Counted from the stretch's first letter, positions 24,648-33,953 are shown. The stretch: 64,000 nucleotides of DNA from Anaerolineales bacterium (GCA_016789025.1 JAEURC010000002.1:1-64000), one strand, 5' to 3'. Numbers and translations are program-made. The notes: generated by a model from the sequence alone, not told the origin.

Positions 24648-26054
24648 ATGCCTGATCTCTTCGACCACGCCATGCACGAACGGATGAAAACCGAAGCGCC
24701 GCTTGCCGCGCGGATGCGTCCGCGCACGCTGGAGGAATACATCGGGCAGGAACACATCGTCGGCGAAGGGAAACTCCTCTGGCGCGCCATTAAAACGGAC
24801 AAGTTATTTTCGTCCATCATTTTGTGGGGACCGCCTGGCACAGGCAAGACGACGCTCGCGCAAGTGATCGCAAACACAACGAAGAGCCGCTTCGTCACCA
24901 TCTCTGCCATCCTCGCTGGCAAAGCGGACTTGCGCGTCATCATTGAAGAAGCCATGGAACGCCGACGTCTGCACAACGAACGGACGATCCTCTTCGTAGA
25001 CGAAGTGCACCGCTGGAACAAGGCTCAACAAGACGCGCTCCTCCCCCACGTCGAGGCGGGAGTCGTCACCCTCATCGGCGCAACGACGGAGAATCCATAC
25101 TTCGAAGTCATCAAAGCATTGATCTCGCGCTCGCGTGTTTTTCAGTTGCGAAATTTGAATCAAGAAGAGACGGGCGTTCTCATTGATCGCGCATTGACTG
25201 ATAAAGAACGCGGCTATGGAAACAAAGTTGTAAAACTTGACGATGACGCGCGCAATCACCTCATCGAAACCGCCAGCGGCGATGCGCGCAATGCCCTGAA
25301 CGCCATCGAACTCGCCGTTGAATCCACCGAAGCAGATAAAGACGGGGTTATTCACATCACTCTCGATGTCGCGCAAGAGTCCATTCAACGACGCGCCGTG
25401 TTGTACGACAAGGACGGCGATGCGCACTATGATACGATCTCCGCGTTCATCAAATCGGTGCGCGGAAGCGACCCCGACGCGGCGTTATACTGGCTCGCCA
25501 AAATGATCTACGCGGGCGAAGACCCACGCTTCATAATCCGCCGCCTCATCATTCTCGCGGGCGAGGATATTGGACTCGCCGACCCCATGGGACTCATCGT
25601 CGCATCCTCCGCCGCGCAAGCATTTGACTTCATCGGCTTACCCGAAGGCATTTACCCAATCGTCGAAGCGACGTTATATCTCGCCACCGCGCCGAAGTCC
25701 AACAGCGCGGGCGCGTATTTCTCCGCAATGAAGAAAATTGAAGATGAAGGACAAATCTCCGTGCCGCGTCACCTCATGGACGGCAACCGCGACGCCGCCG
25801 CGCTGGGACACGGGAAAGATTATGTGTATCCGCACGAACACGAAGGTCACTTCACACCACAACAATATCTGCCGAAGAGATTGTTGGGAACGTATTTTTA
25901 TTCCCCGTCACAAGAAGGCTACGAAGCGCAAGTGACCGCTCGCCTCGAAATGTGGCGCGATGCGCAAAGAAAAGCGCTGGGAATTACGAAGGTCGAGAAT
26001 CTCCCTGCCATGAGCGAGGAGGAGATCGTCGAGATGAAGAGGAAGATAAGATAA
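24648..26054 (+). CDS. rarA: Replication-associated recombination ATPase RarA (MgsA)
   Basis: RarA is an AAA+ ATPase related to clamp loaders and RuvB; it acts at stalled replication forks. The 468-residue protein opens with the family sequence [26 protein letters not shown]. It carries Walker A GPPGTGKT at residues 61-68, Walker [22 protein letters not shown], sensor 1 [12 protein letters not shown] and the C-terminal tetramerisation region with [34 protein letters not shown]. All motifs are intact. Its stop codon lies inside a 25-bp perfect hairpin. Confidence 0.95.
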   Translation: MPDLFDHAMHERMKTEAPLAARMRPRTLEEYIGQEHIVGEGKLLWRAIKTDKLFSSIILWGPPGTGKTTLAQVIANTTKSRFVTISAILAGKADLRVIIEEAMERRRLHNERTILFVDEVHRWNKAQQDALLPHVEAGVVTLIGATTENPYFEVIKALISRSRVFQLRNLNQEETGVLIDRALTDKERGYGNKVVKLDDDARNHLIETASGDARNALNAIELAVESTEADKDGVIHITLDVAQESIQRRAVLYDKDGDAHYDTISAFIKSVRGSDPDAALYWLAKMIYAGEDPRFIIRRLIILAGEDIGLADPMGLIVASSAAQAFDFIGLPEGIYPIVEATLYLATAPKSNSAGAYFSAMKKIEDEGQISVPRHLMDGNRDAAALGHGKDYVYPHEHEGHFTPQQYLPKRLLGTYFYSPSQEGYEAQVTARLEMWRDAQRKALGITKVENLPAMSEEEIVEMKRKIR

Positions 26055-26113
26055 GTTGCAGGTTCGATGTTGAAGGTCGCAGGTCAAAACCTTCAACATC
26101 GAACCTGCAACTT
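26053..26113 (+). terminator. 25-bp perfect hairpin at the rarA stop codon
   Basis: The arm at 26053-26077 (starting AAGTTGCAGGTTCG) pairs without mismatch with the arm at 26089-26113 (ending CGAACCTGCAACTT). The 11-base loop also contains a copy of CGCAGGT. It takes in part of the rarA stop codon. The T-tract after it is poor, so it may be an mRNA-stabilising or repeat-derived hairpin rather than a classical terminator. Confidence 0.7.
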
Positions 26114-26126
26114 TCAACTTTAAAAC

Positions 26127-26777
26127 ATGACAACCTTATTACTCATCCGTCACGGCGAAAACGACTACACCAAGACCCACAAGATGGCAGGGCGTCTGCC
26201 TGGGGTGCACCTAAATGAAAAGGGACAGAAACAGGCTGAGGCGTTGGGAGAGGCGTTGAAGGAAGTCCCGCTGAATGCCGTGTATGCGAGTCCGCTGGAG
26301 AGGGCGATGGAAACCGCCCAGCCGATCGCCGAGTCGCATAAGTTGAAGATCGTGCAAACGCCCGACTTGATGGACACGAACATCGGAGAATGGCAAGGTA
26401 GATCGTGGCGCGTACTAGGGCTGACCAAGGCGTGGAAGATCGTGCAGAACGCGCCGTCGAGATTCAGGTTTCCCAACGGCGAGTCGTTCATTGAAGCGCA
26501 GACGCGTTGCGCCGCCGCCTTGGAAAAAATTATCCAGAAGCACAACAAGCCGAAAGACATCGTCGCGGTCGTTTTTCATGCCGACCCAATCAAACTCGTA
26601 GTCGCACACTTTCTTGGAATGCCGCTCGATCATTTCCAACGGCTGAGTTGCGATACAGGTTCGGTAACCGTTATCCACGCGAGCGAATCGCGGGCGACCC
26701 TCATCAAAATAAACCAACGCCCGCCGTTCGATTTTCTGCCGAAAGTAAAAAACTCCGTCATTGCGAGGAGGGCGTAG
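26127..26777 (+). CDS. Histidine phosphatase-family protein
   Basis: The 216-residue protein has the phosphoglycerate-mutase-like signature LLIRHGEND with the catalytic His9 in RHG. The proton donor Glu is expected at the YASPLERAMETAQPIAE block, and VVFHADPIKLVVAHFLG carries the second conserved His. This is the histidine phosphatase superfamily; the length and missing 2,3-BPG insertions make it a phosphatase (cobalamin- or sugar-phosphate-like) rather than a glycolytic mutase. The substrate is unknown. The C-terminal residues VIARRA and the stop codon are encoded by dispersed palindrome copy 3. It probably shares a transcript with rarA, 73 nt upstream. Confidence 0.85.
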   Translation: MTTLLLIRHGENDYTKTHKMAGRLPGVHLNEKGQKQAEALGEALKEVPLNAVYASPLERAMETAQPIAESHKLKIVQTPDLMDTNIGEWQGRSWRVLGLTKAWKIVQNAPSRFRFPNGESFIEAQTRCAAALEKIIQKHNKPKDIVAVVFHADPIKLVVAHFLGMPLDHFQRLSCDTGSVTVIHASESRATLIKINQRPPFDFLPKVKNSVIARRA

Positions 26778-26843
26778 CCCGACGAAGCAATCCCCTTCAC
26801 CGTGACGGAGATTGCTTCGCCCTAGCGGGCTCGCAATGACGGG
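26755..26843. repeat. Dispersed palindrome, copy 3 (CCGTCATTGCGAG type)
   Basis: The ends CCGTCATTGCGAG (26755-26767) and CTCGCAATGACGG (26831-26843) are exact inverted repeats, and GACGAAGCAATC with GATTGCTTCG continues the pairing inside. It supplies the last codons and the stop of the histidine phosphatase gene and lies just before the kinase promoter. It belongs to the same general class as copies 1, 2, 4 and 5 but to a separate sequence subfamily. Confidence 0.8.
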
Positions 26844-26921
26844 ATATGTCTTGGATGTTGGACACCGTCGACATGGACGGGTAAATTGATTCAAATCCCT
26901 CCATGATAAAATCATCAAAAC

Positions 26922-28613
26922 ATGGCGAAGAAAAAAATCGCGCGTTATGAAATTCAATCGGAGATCGGGCGCGGGGGAATGGCGGCGGTCTACTTGGCGC
27001 ACGACCCGAACTTCCGCCGCAACGTTGCCATCAAACTGGTCTCTGGCAACCTCGAACATAACGAGGACTTCAGGGAACGCTTCGAACGCGAAGCGCGATT
27101 GATCGCGCGCATCGAACATCCAGCCATCGTGCCAGTCTATGATTTTGGCGAACACAACGGGCAACTCTATTTGGTCATGCGCTACATGCAGGGCGGAACG
27201 CTCGCAGACAAAATCAAAAAAGAAATTTTCACTTTACGAGACGCGACTCAACTCATCGCGCAGATCGCGCCCGCGTTGGATGCAGTCCATTCGCAGGGAA
27301 TCGTCCACCGCGACCTCAAGCCTGGCAACATCCTCTTTGATAATTTTGGCAACCCAGCCATTTCCGATTTCGGCATCGCTCATTTTTCAACCGCCACATC
27401 CGATCTCACAGGGAGCGCGATCATCGGCACGCCGTCGTACATGAGTCCCGAACAAGTTCGCGCCGATGCCGAACTCGACGGGCGAAGCGATGTCTATGCC
27501 CTCGGCGTGATCCTCTTTGAAATGCTCACGGGTCACGGTCCCTTCCGCGCGAACACGCCAATGAGCGTTGCGTTGAAACATCTCACCGACGCGCTCCCCT
27601 CGATCCGCGCGTTCCGCCCCGATCTTCCAACTGAACTGGAATCAATTTTGAGCAGGGCGTTGGCAAAGAATCGCGATGAACGATTCGCCAACACGTCTGA
27701 ATTTGCGCGCCAATTGCAATCGCTTCCCGAATCGAACCACGACACAGGCAAACCCATTCTCGTCTCACGTTCATCAAGCAATGATGCGACGGAATTGGAT
27801 GCTGGGGATTCCTCCACGGCCGACGCGGCTGTACCAGCCTCCCGCGTCGAATCGGACCGTGCGGCTGGGTCGCCAAAATCCGACTTGGTCCATCCATCCC
27901 AGCAGACGTCGAATCCCAAAACATCGCCGCGCGGAAAATTACAGATCGCATCTGCGGCGGGTTTGATCATTTTTCTTTTTATTGCTTGCGGAGTAATTAT
28001 CGCACTTGGAGCATGGGCGGGATTTTTCAGAGAGCAAAACGCAACACCGACAATAATTTCTCAAACTTCTATTTTGTTTGCAGATGATTTTTCTGATCCC
28101 AACAGCGGCTGGCCCACGCTTGAAAATGATCAGGCGAAATACAGTTATCAACCCGATGGGTATCACATTCTGGTACATCAATCCAACTCGGCGCCGTGGG
28201 CAAAAACGAACAGACAAGACGACAACGCAAGCCTTATCGTTGACGCCGCGGCTCTCAGCAATTCGAGCGGATTCTACGGGCTCATTTGCAGAATTCAAGA
28301 TAACGGAAGTTTTTATTATTTTATCGTGCAGAATAACGGCGTGTTCGCCATCGGCAAGATCAAAGACGAGGTTCTTCAGCCGCTGGTCGAGTGGACAGCT
28401 AACAACGCCATCCGTCAGGGCAATCAAACCAACCGCCTGCGAGCGGACTGCGATGGAAGCGCTCTGCGATTTTATGTGAACGATGTTTTCCTCGGCGAAG
28501 CGAACGATTCGGATTTTACCTCTGGATACAGCGGACTCATCGCCAACGCGTTGGATACACAAAGCTTCGATGTGGTGTTCAATAATTTTCAGATCACTGA
28601 GCCGAGTCAATAA
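26922..28613 (+). CDS. Membrane Ser/Thr protein kinase (PknB-like) with extracellular sensor-like domain
   Basis: The 563-residue protein has a complete Hanks-type kinase domain (residues about 8-265): glycine loop IGRGGMAAVYLA, catalytic loop VHRDLKPGNILFD, DFG at ISDFGIAHF and SYMSPEQVR. A Ser/Asp/Pro-rich linker (270-345) leads to one membrane segment (about 347-371, IASAAGLIIFLFIACGVIIALGAWAGFF). The outer part (about 380-563) is a jelly-roll domain of the LamG/DUF1080 type (FADDFSDPNSGWPTLEN...FYGLICRIQDNGSFYYFIVQNNGVFAIGKIKD), which probably binds sugars or wall fragments. It starts a three-gene signalling group with an FHA protein and a cyclase. A -10-like TAAAAT lies 9 nt before the ATG. 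Confidence 0.92.
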   Translation: MAKKKIARYEIQSEIGRGGMAAVYLAHDPNFRRNVAIKLVSGNLEHNEDFRERFEREARLIARIEHPAIVPVYDFGEHNGQLYLVMRYMQGGTLADKIKKEIFTLRDATQLIAQIAPALDAVHSQGIVHRDLKPGNILFDNFGNPAISDFGIAHFSTATSDLTGSAIIGTPSYMSPEQVRADAELDGRSDVYALGVILFEMLTGHGPFRANTPMSVALKHLTDALPSIRAFRPDLPTELESILSRALAKNRDERFANTSEFARQLQSLPESNHDTGKPILVSRSSSNDATELDAGDSSTADAAVPASRVESDRAAGSPKSDLVHPSQQTSNPKTSPRGKLQIASAAGLIIFLFIACGVIIALGAWAGFFREQNATPTIISQTSILFADDFSDPNSGWPTLENDQAKYSYQPDGYHILVHQSNSAPWAKTNRQDDNASLIVDAAALSNSSGFYGLICRIQDNGSFYYFIVQNNGVFAIGKIKDEVLQPLVEWTANNAIRQGNQTNRLRADCDGSALRFYVNDVFLGEANDSDFTSGYSGLIANALDTQSFDVVFNNFQITEPSQ

Positions 28614-28641
28614 TTGACATAGCGTAACCCAGCCACTGAGA

Positions 28642-28698
28642 CGCAGAGTCGCAGAGAAGAAAAAGAAAAGTTTTTCTCAGTGTCTCTGCGACTCTGCG
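28642..28698 (+). terminator. Inverted repeat after the kinase gene
   Basis: CGCAGAGTCGCAGAGA at 28642-28657 pairs perfectly over 16 bp with TCTCTGCGACTCTGCG at 28683-28698; the loop contains AAAAAGAAAAG. It separates the kinase gene from the FHA gene. It is built of the same kind of simple sequence as the repeat near 11290, and there is no clean T-tract. Confidence 0.6.
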
Positions 28699-28724
28699 GC
28701 AGACAATCGTAAAAGGAACGGAAT

Positions 28725-30422
28725 ATGGCAGAGTATGGAAAATTAATTCTCAGCAAGCCAGATGGCGCGCATCAAGAATTTATTCTCAACAAGCCTCTCG
28801 TCACGCTGGGACGGGCGACCACGAATGACATCGTCCTCGCCGAGGGACGGGTTTCGCGCAACCACGCGCAGGTGATTTGCACAGACGAGGGAATCTCGCT
28901 GGCAGACTTGAATTCCTCAAACGGAATTTTGGTCAACGGGCAACGAGTCAAAGACGCGAAGATTCGGGCGGGCGAATCGTTTCAAATCGGCGGCTTCACT
29001 TTGCAGTATCTTTCTTCCGCCGAGGATGTTCACGAAGAGGCGACGATGATCAACTCGGAAAGCGAACTCGAGTTGACGTTGAATCAAATGACCGTGCCGA
29101 TCTCGCTAAACGAAACGTCATTGCCTCGGCTGGTCGTCCATGCGCCTGATAAGACTTGGGAAATTTTGCTTGTTGATGATTCGTATTCCATCGGGCGGAC
29201 CGATGGCAACGATCTCATCCTCGATTACCAGAAAATTTCGCGCAATCATGCCGCCGTCGAGCGCAAGGGACGAGACTTCATTCTGCGCGATTTGAACAGC
29301 ACGAACGGCACGCGCGTTGACGGGGATCGCATCGAACAGTATCGTTTACAGAACGGCGACACGTTCCAGATCGGTCCGACCCAGATCGTGTTCAAAAGCG
29401 GATTCACCGCCGAAGAGATGACCGTCGCCGAAGGACTCGATTTGCGCGGACCCGCTGGTTTGTCTCCCGTCATCTTTGTGCCTGGGACGATGGGTTCGCA
29501 ATTATGGCTCGGAAGCGAACAAGTGTGGCCCAATGTCAATTACTTGTTGAAGCATCCCGAAGTGTTTCGCTACACCGAAGGCGACACACGTTTGCAACCC
29601 AAAGGCATCTTGAACGAAATGGTCATCGTCCCGAACCTGATCTCGATTGACCAATACAACCTGCTGGGCAATTATCTCGTGGAAGAATTGGGATACGAAC
29701 GCGAAAAGAATTTCATCGAGTTTGCTTATGATTGGCGGCAGGACGTCCGCCAGTCTGCGCGTGATCTTGCGAAATTCATCGAAGGCTGGAATGTGCAGGG
29801 ACCGATCACGATCATCGCGCACAGTCTCGGCACGTTGGTGAGCCGCTACTACGTGGAGATGCTCGGCGGGAAAAAGAAAGTCGGGCGCCTCATGCTGATC
29901 GGCGGACCTCACCAAGGCGTGCCGAAGATCGCCGCCAATTTATTGACGGGCGTGGATTTACTTCCGTTCGGCTTGATGGGAAAAAAGTTGACCGAGATCA
30001 TCGAGACCTTCCCAAGTTGCTATCAGATCCTTCCGCTTTATCCATGCGGCATTGATCAAAATGGGAACGCGATTAACTTCCTTGAAGATGAAAACTGGGT
30101 CAAGACCGCGTACCGTCCATTGCTTCGCGCGGCGCGTGAATTTCGCCGCGAGTTGGGGATGAAATCCAGCGTTCCCACGTTATCCATCTTCGGGTACGGA
30201 CATAAGACCGCCATGCAACTTCAAGTCCAGCGCGATAGTTATGGCGTGTTCAAAAAGGCAGTGATTGATGTGCAACCCAGCGGAGACAGTTCCGTTCCTG
30301 AATCCAGCGCGGTTCTTCCCGCGACGGAGATTCACCCCGTCCATCAATATCACGGAACGCTCTTCAACGACAACGATGTGAAAATGCGTTTGAAACTTGA
30401 GCTATTGCAAAACCGCAGGTAA
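28725..30422 (+). CDS. Double FHA domain fused to an LCAT-like alpha/beta hydrolase
   Basis: The 565-residue protein has two FHA domains, at residues about 5-95 (VTLGRATTNDIVLAEGRVSRNHAQV) and about 140-225 (YSIGRTDGNDLILDYQKISRNHAAVE), both with the Arg and Ser-x-x-His phosphothreonine-binding residues. The rest (residues about 245-560) is an alpha/beta hydrolase of the lecithin:cholesterol acyltransferase type: FVPGTMGSQLWLG near its start and the nucleophile elbow IAHSLGTLVSRYYVE, with the acid and His expected downstream (HPVHQYHGTLFNDNDV). Such enzymes act on lipid acyl esters. The FHA part suggests regulation by the kinase encoded upstream. This fusion is unusual. RBS AAAGGAA precedes the ATG. 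Confidence 0.88.
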   Translation: MAEYGKLILSKPDGAHQEFILNKPLVTLGRATTNDIVLAEGRVSRNHAQVICTDEGISLADLNSSNGILVNGQRVKDAKIRAGESFQIGGFTLQYLSSAEDVHEEATMINSESELELTLNQMTVPISLNETSLPRLVVHAPDKTWEILLVDDSYSIGRTDGNDLILDYQKISRNHAAVERKGRDFILRDLNSTNGTRVDGDRIEQYRLQNGDTFQIGPTQIVFKSGFTAEEMTVAEGLDLRGPAGLSPVIFVPGTMGSQLWLGSEQVWPNVNYLLKHPEVFRYTEGDTRLQPKGILNEMVIVPNLISIDQYNLLGNYLVEELGYEREKNFIEFAYDWRQDVRQSARDLAKFIEGWNVQGPITIIAHSLGTLVSRYYVEMLGGKKKVGRLMLIGGPHQGVPKIAANLLTGVDLLPFGLMGKKLTEIIETFPSCYQILPLYPCGIDQNGNAINFLEDENWVKTAYRPLLRAAREFRRELGMKSSVPTLSIFGYGHKTAMQLQVQRDSYGVFKKAVIDVQPSGDSSVPESSAVLPATEIHPVHQYHGTLFNDNDVKMRLKLELLQNRR

Positions 30423-30426
30423 AAAT

Positions 30427-33156
30427 ATGGGCGCGTTACCAACTGGCACTGTCACATTCCTCTTCACCGACATCGAAGGCTCGACCAAACTTTGGGAACA
30501 ATACCCTGAAGCGATGAAGCCCGCGTTGGCGAAGCACGATTCGATTTTGAAAGAGGCGGTTGAATCGAATCGCGGACAAATCGTCAAAACCGCTGGTGAT
30601 GGTATCCATGCGGTCTTCCCCACCGCCATTGACGGAATCAACGCAGCTATCACGGCGCAACACAAACTCAATTCTCTAATTCTCGACACTCAATTACCAA
30701 TTACCAATCCCCAATCTCCAGTCTCTAGTCTCGCACTTACATCCCGCATGGGACTCCACACGGGCGAAGCCGAATTGCGCGAGGGCGATTACTTCGGTCA
30801 AACGTTGAACCGCGCGGCGCGGATCATGTCGGCTGGGCATGGCGGGCAGATATTGATCTCGGATGTTGTGGCGCAAGTGGCGAGGGAGCATTTGGCGGCG
30901 GATGTTTCATTGCTCGACCTCGGCGAACATTATCTCAAGGGAGTTGTGCAAGCGGAAAAAATTTATCAGGTCGTCGCGCCGAATCTGCAAAAGGAATTTC
31001 CACCGCTCAACTCGATTCCAACAGCGACAAATAATTTACCGCAACAACTCACATCGTTCATCGGGCGCGAGCGTGAATTGAAGGAAGCCTGTGAAAAACT
31101 CGCATCTGCAAAGTTGCTTACGCTGATCGGTCCTGGTGGGACGGGCAAGACCCGCTTGTCAATTCAGATCGGCGCGGATCAACTTGCGAATTTCAAAAAC
31201 GGCGCGTGGCTTGTGGAACTCGCGCCCATCAGCGACCCCGCATACATCATTCCCGCAATCGCGTCGGTGTTCGAGATTCGCGGGGTGCAAAATATTCCGC
31301 TCATTCAATTTGTCCTCGATTATCTGCGCGCAAAAGAAATTCTCCTCATCCTCGATAACTGCGAGCATCTCGTCGAAGCCAGCGCAAAAGTAGCGGATCA
31401 ACTTTTGCATGAATGTCCGCAACTCAAGATCGTCGCGTCGAGCCGCGAGGCATTGGGCGTGGATGGCGAGACCGTCTATCGCGTGCCATCGCTGAAAGAC
31501 GACGAAGCCACCCGACTCTTCGTCGAACGCGCGACGAAAGCCGAGCCGCGTTTTCGCCTTACGGATGAGAACGCCTCTTTCGTCGCCCAAATCTGCTCGC
31601 GCCTCGATGGGATCCCTCTCGCCATCGAGTTAGCCGCCGCGCGCGTCAAACTGCTCACCCCCGAACAGATCGCCGCCCGCCTCGACGACCGCTTCAAACT
31701 TCTCACGGGCGGAGTCCGCACTGCGCTTCCGCGCCAACAAACTCTGCGCGCGCTCATTGACTGGAGTTATCAACTCCTCAACCCAACGGAGCAACGCGCC
31801 TTGCGCGGACTGTCCGTTTTTTCAGGCGGGTGGACGCTCGAGGCGGCTGAATCAGTTGTCGGCGCGGATGAAGCGTTGGACGGGCTGGCGGGGCTGGTCA
31901 ACAAGTCGCTGGTCATCGTCGAGGAGCAGGATGGTAAATCCCGTTATCGTTTTCTTGAAACGATTCGCCAGTATGCGATGGAAAAATTGGTCGAGTCGGG
32001 CGAGGCGGTTGAAACGCGCGATCGGCACTTGGATTTCATGTTGGGTGTTGTGCAATATTCTCCGACGCGCATGTTTGGAACGGAAAGTCTTGAGTTGCTG
32101 GATGAGATCGATTCGGAACACGACAACCTGCGTGCCGCGCTGGAATGGGCGACTTCGAACCATCTTGCTAAAGCATTAAAGCTTGCATTTAGCGCGGGAG
32201 GTTTTTGGACGATCCGCGATTACAACGCGGAAGCCCAATTCTGGTGCAGTACGATCTTGCAGAAAACCGAAGCGATGCCTGACCTTGAGGCAGATCGCGC
32301 TCGCTTGTATAGTCTGCTGGGATGGCTGTTTATGACTTTGGGTGAACACAAAAAAGGACGCGCGGCTTCGGAGCAGGCAATTGCGCTTGGCGAGAAACAG
32401 AACGACTTCTATACAAGGTCGCGAGCATACGCCATTGTGGGATTGGCTTCATGCTTTTTAGGAGACTTCTCCACGGCTGTGCCTGCGGCGGAAAAGGCGG
32501 AGCAAATCGCTCGCGAGCATGATCTCACCGCAGAATTATCGTTCATTTTATCTTCACGCGCGCAATTGGAATTTATTGGAGCTGGCGATCTTCCGAAGGC
32601 GAGGAACTCTGTTCTCGAAGCCTCCGAACTCGTCCGTAAAGCGGGTTTTATATGGGCTTCTACGTTCATGGATATTGGCATGGGTCATATTGCCGCAGTG
32701 ATGGGAGATCTGGAAACTGCCCGCGCGGCATTCGGAAGAAGCGCCGATACCGCAAAGCAGCTAGGCAACAAGCGCGGCGCATTGTCGAGCCAGAGTGATT
32801 TCGCACATGTTCTCCGCCAGCACGGCGAACTCGATGAAGCGTTGACGATCTATAAAGAAGTATTGCCCAAGTGGAAGGATTTGGGTCATCGTGCGGCGGT
32901 AGCGCATGTGTTGGAATGTATCGGGTTTGTTCTCATTAGAAAAGAAGAACCCGAACGAGCCATCAATTTGCTCGGCGCGGCAAATGCGTTGCGAGAGGCT
33001 ATCGATTCAGAGATGACTCAGATCGAGAGGGAAGAACACGCGAAGGAAGTCTCAGCGTTGCGAGAGCTATTGGGCGAAGCGGCGTTCAATAAAGAATGGG
33101 AGAAGGGCAGGAAGATGACAATGGATGAGGCAATCGAGTTGGCGGTGAAAAATTAA
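30427..33156 (+). CDS. Class III adenylate/guanylate cyclase fused to STAND ATPase and TPR
   Basis: The ATG at 30427 gives a 909-residue protein. The cyclase domain (residues about 5-195) has both metal-binding Asp residues (FLFTDIEGSTKLW and KTAGDGIHAVFP). The STAND/NB-ARC ATPase region (about 200-550) carries the P-loop LIGPGGTGKTRLS, Walker B LLILDNCEHLVE, and the LRALIDWSYQLLNPTEQRALRGLSVFSGG winged-helix block of the LuxR/AfsR-type. The rest is TPR-like helical repeats. It would make cAMP or cGMP in response to ligand-dependent oligomerisation. Residues about 82-103 (ILDTQLPITNPQSPVSS) are an insertion between the two cyclase motifs encoded by a simple-sequence repeat. The gene lies 4 nt after the FHA gene. 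Confidence 0.92.
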   Translation: MGALPTGTVTFLFTDIEGSTKLWEQYPEAMKPALAKHDSILKEAVESNRGQIVKTAGDGIHAVFPTAIDGINAAITAQHKLNSLILDTQLPITNPQSPVSSLALTSRMGLHTGEAELREGDYFGQTLNRAARIMSAGHGGQILISDVVAQVAREHLAADVSLLDLGEHYLKGVVQAEKIYQVVAPNLQKEFPPLNSIPTATNNLPQQLTSFIGRERELKEACEKLASAKLLTLIGPGGTGKTRLSIQIGADQLANFKNGAWLVELAPISDPAYIIPAIASVFEIRGVQNIPLIQFVLDYLRAKEILLILDNCEHLVEASAKVADQLLHECPQLKIVASSREALGVDGETVYRVPSLKDDEATRLFVERATKAEPRFRLTDENASFVAQICSRLDGIPLAIELAAARVKLLTPEQIAARLDDRFKLLTGGVRTALPRQQTLRALIDWSYQLLNPTEQRALRGLSVFSGGWTLEAAESVVGADEALDGLAGLVNKSLVIVEEQDGKSRYRFLETIRQYAMEKLVESGEAVETRDRHLDFMLGVVQYSPTRMFGTESLELLDEIDSEHDNLRAALEWATSNHLAKALKLAFSAGGFWTIRDYNAEAQFWCSTILQKTEAMPDLEADRARLYSLLGWLFMTLGEHKKGRAASEQAIALGEKQNDFYTRSRAYAIVGLASCFLGDFSTAVPAAEKAEQIAREHDLTAELSFILSSRAQLEFIGAGDLPKARNSVLEASELVRKAGFIWASTFMDIGMGHIAAVMGDLETARAAFGRSADTAKQLGNKRGALSSQSDFAHVLRQHGELDEALTIYKEVLPKWKDLGHRAAVAHVLECIGFVLIRKEEPERAINLLGAANALREAIDSEMTQIEREEHAKEVSALRELLGEAAFNKEWEKGRKMTMDEAIELAVKN
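30671..30735 (+). repeat. Simple-sequence tract, copy C, in frame inside a cyclase gene
   Basis: The tract contains ATTCTCTAATTCTC, TTACCAATTACCAAT and CTCCAGTCTCTAGTCTC, the same units as copies A and B. It encodes about 22 residues between the two metal-binding motifs of the cyclase domain and keeps the frame. Confidence 0.75.
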
Positions 33157-33157
33157 C

Positions 33158-33412
33158 ATGTCAAAATTAAAACTGGACTTACACGATATTTACAATAAAG
33201 GCGAGACGATAGATAAAGAATTGAATCGCATTGTAGAGGAAGCGATAGACAAGAAGATCAATTTGGTGGAGATCATCCCAGGCAAAGGCAGTGGTCAACT
33301 CAAGAAAAAAGTTTTGCGGTTCTTGAATCAAGGTCATATCAAAAAGTTATATCACCGCGTGGAAAAAGACGATAAGAATTTCGGGCGAATCTTTATTCAT
33401 TTCAGGTTTTGA
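33158..33412 (+). CDS. Small Smr-domain protein
   Basis: The 84-residue protein is a stand-alone Smr (small MutS-related) domain: KLDLHDIYNKGETIDKELNRIVEEA carries the conserved LDLHG-like start, and LVEIIPGKGSGQLKKKVLRFL contains the GKGSG motif. Smr domains are nucleic-acid endonucleases or binding modules, and small versions may act in RNA cleavage or ribosome rescue. It follows the cyclase gene by one base and precedes a GNAT gene by 7, so it is part of that operon, which is an unexpected place for it. Confidence 0.88.
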   Translation: MSKLKLDLHDIYNKGETIDKELNRIVEEAIDKKINLVEIIPGKGSGQLKKKVLRFLNQGHIKKLYHRVEKDDKNFGRIFIHFRF

Positions 33413-33419
33413 GGATGCC

Positions 33420-33953
33420 ATGACAACCATTTTAGAAACTGACAGGCTCATTCTCCGTCATCAAGTCCTTTCGGACTTGGACGATCTGTGGGCGTTGTAT
33501 CAAAACCCCAACATCACAAAGTACATCCCCGATGCGCCGCGTTCGCGCGAAGAAGCGCAGGAGGAATTGGAATGGCACATGAACGGGCATCCCAAACATC
33601 CCGAACTGGGATTATGGGCGACGATCCACAAAGAGACGGGGAAGTTTATCGGTCGCTGTGGTCTGCTGCCGTGGACGATCGATGGTCAATACGATGTGGA
33701 AGTGGCATACACCATCGCGGAAGATTTTTGGGGACAAGGCTTGGGGTCCGAAGCCGCGCAAGGGATTTTGCAATACGGCTTCGAGACATTAAAGTTAAAA
33801 CGCATGATCTGTTTGATAGACCCTGAAAATATCCCATCCCAGCGGGTGGCAGAAAAGATAGGCATGGCTTGGGAAAAAACAGTGGACGGGTACGAGGGAG
33901 ATAATATTCCGTTCTATATTTATTCGATCACGAAAACAAAATCAAATCGGTGA
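33420..33953 (+). CDS. GNAT family N-acetyltransferase, RimJ/RimL-like
   Basis: The 177-residue protein begins LETDRLILRHQVLSDLDDLW, the typical start of the Acetyltransf_3 (RimJ/RimL) group. It continues with IGRCGLLPW, the acetyl-CoA binding motif VAYTIAEDFWGQGLGSEAAQGILQYGFE and ICLIDPENIPSQRVAEKIGM. Enzymes of this group acetylate the N-terminus of ribosomal proteins, or small molecules; the substrate here is unknown. It is the last gene of the operon that begins with the FHA gene and converges on the FNT channel gene. Confidence 0.9.
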   Translation: MTTILETDRLILRHQVLSDLDDLWALYQNPNITKYIPDAPRSREEAQEELEWHMNGHPKHPELGLWATIHKETGKFIGRCGLLPWTIDGQYDVEVAYTIAEDFWGQGLGSEAAQGILQYGFETLKLKRMICLIDPENIPSQRVAEKIGMAWEKTVDGYEGDNIPFYIYSITKTKSNR

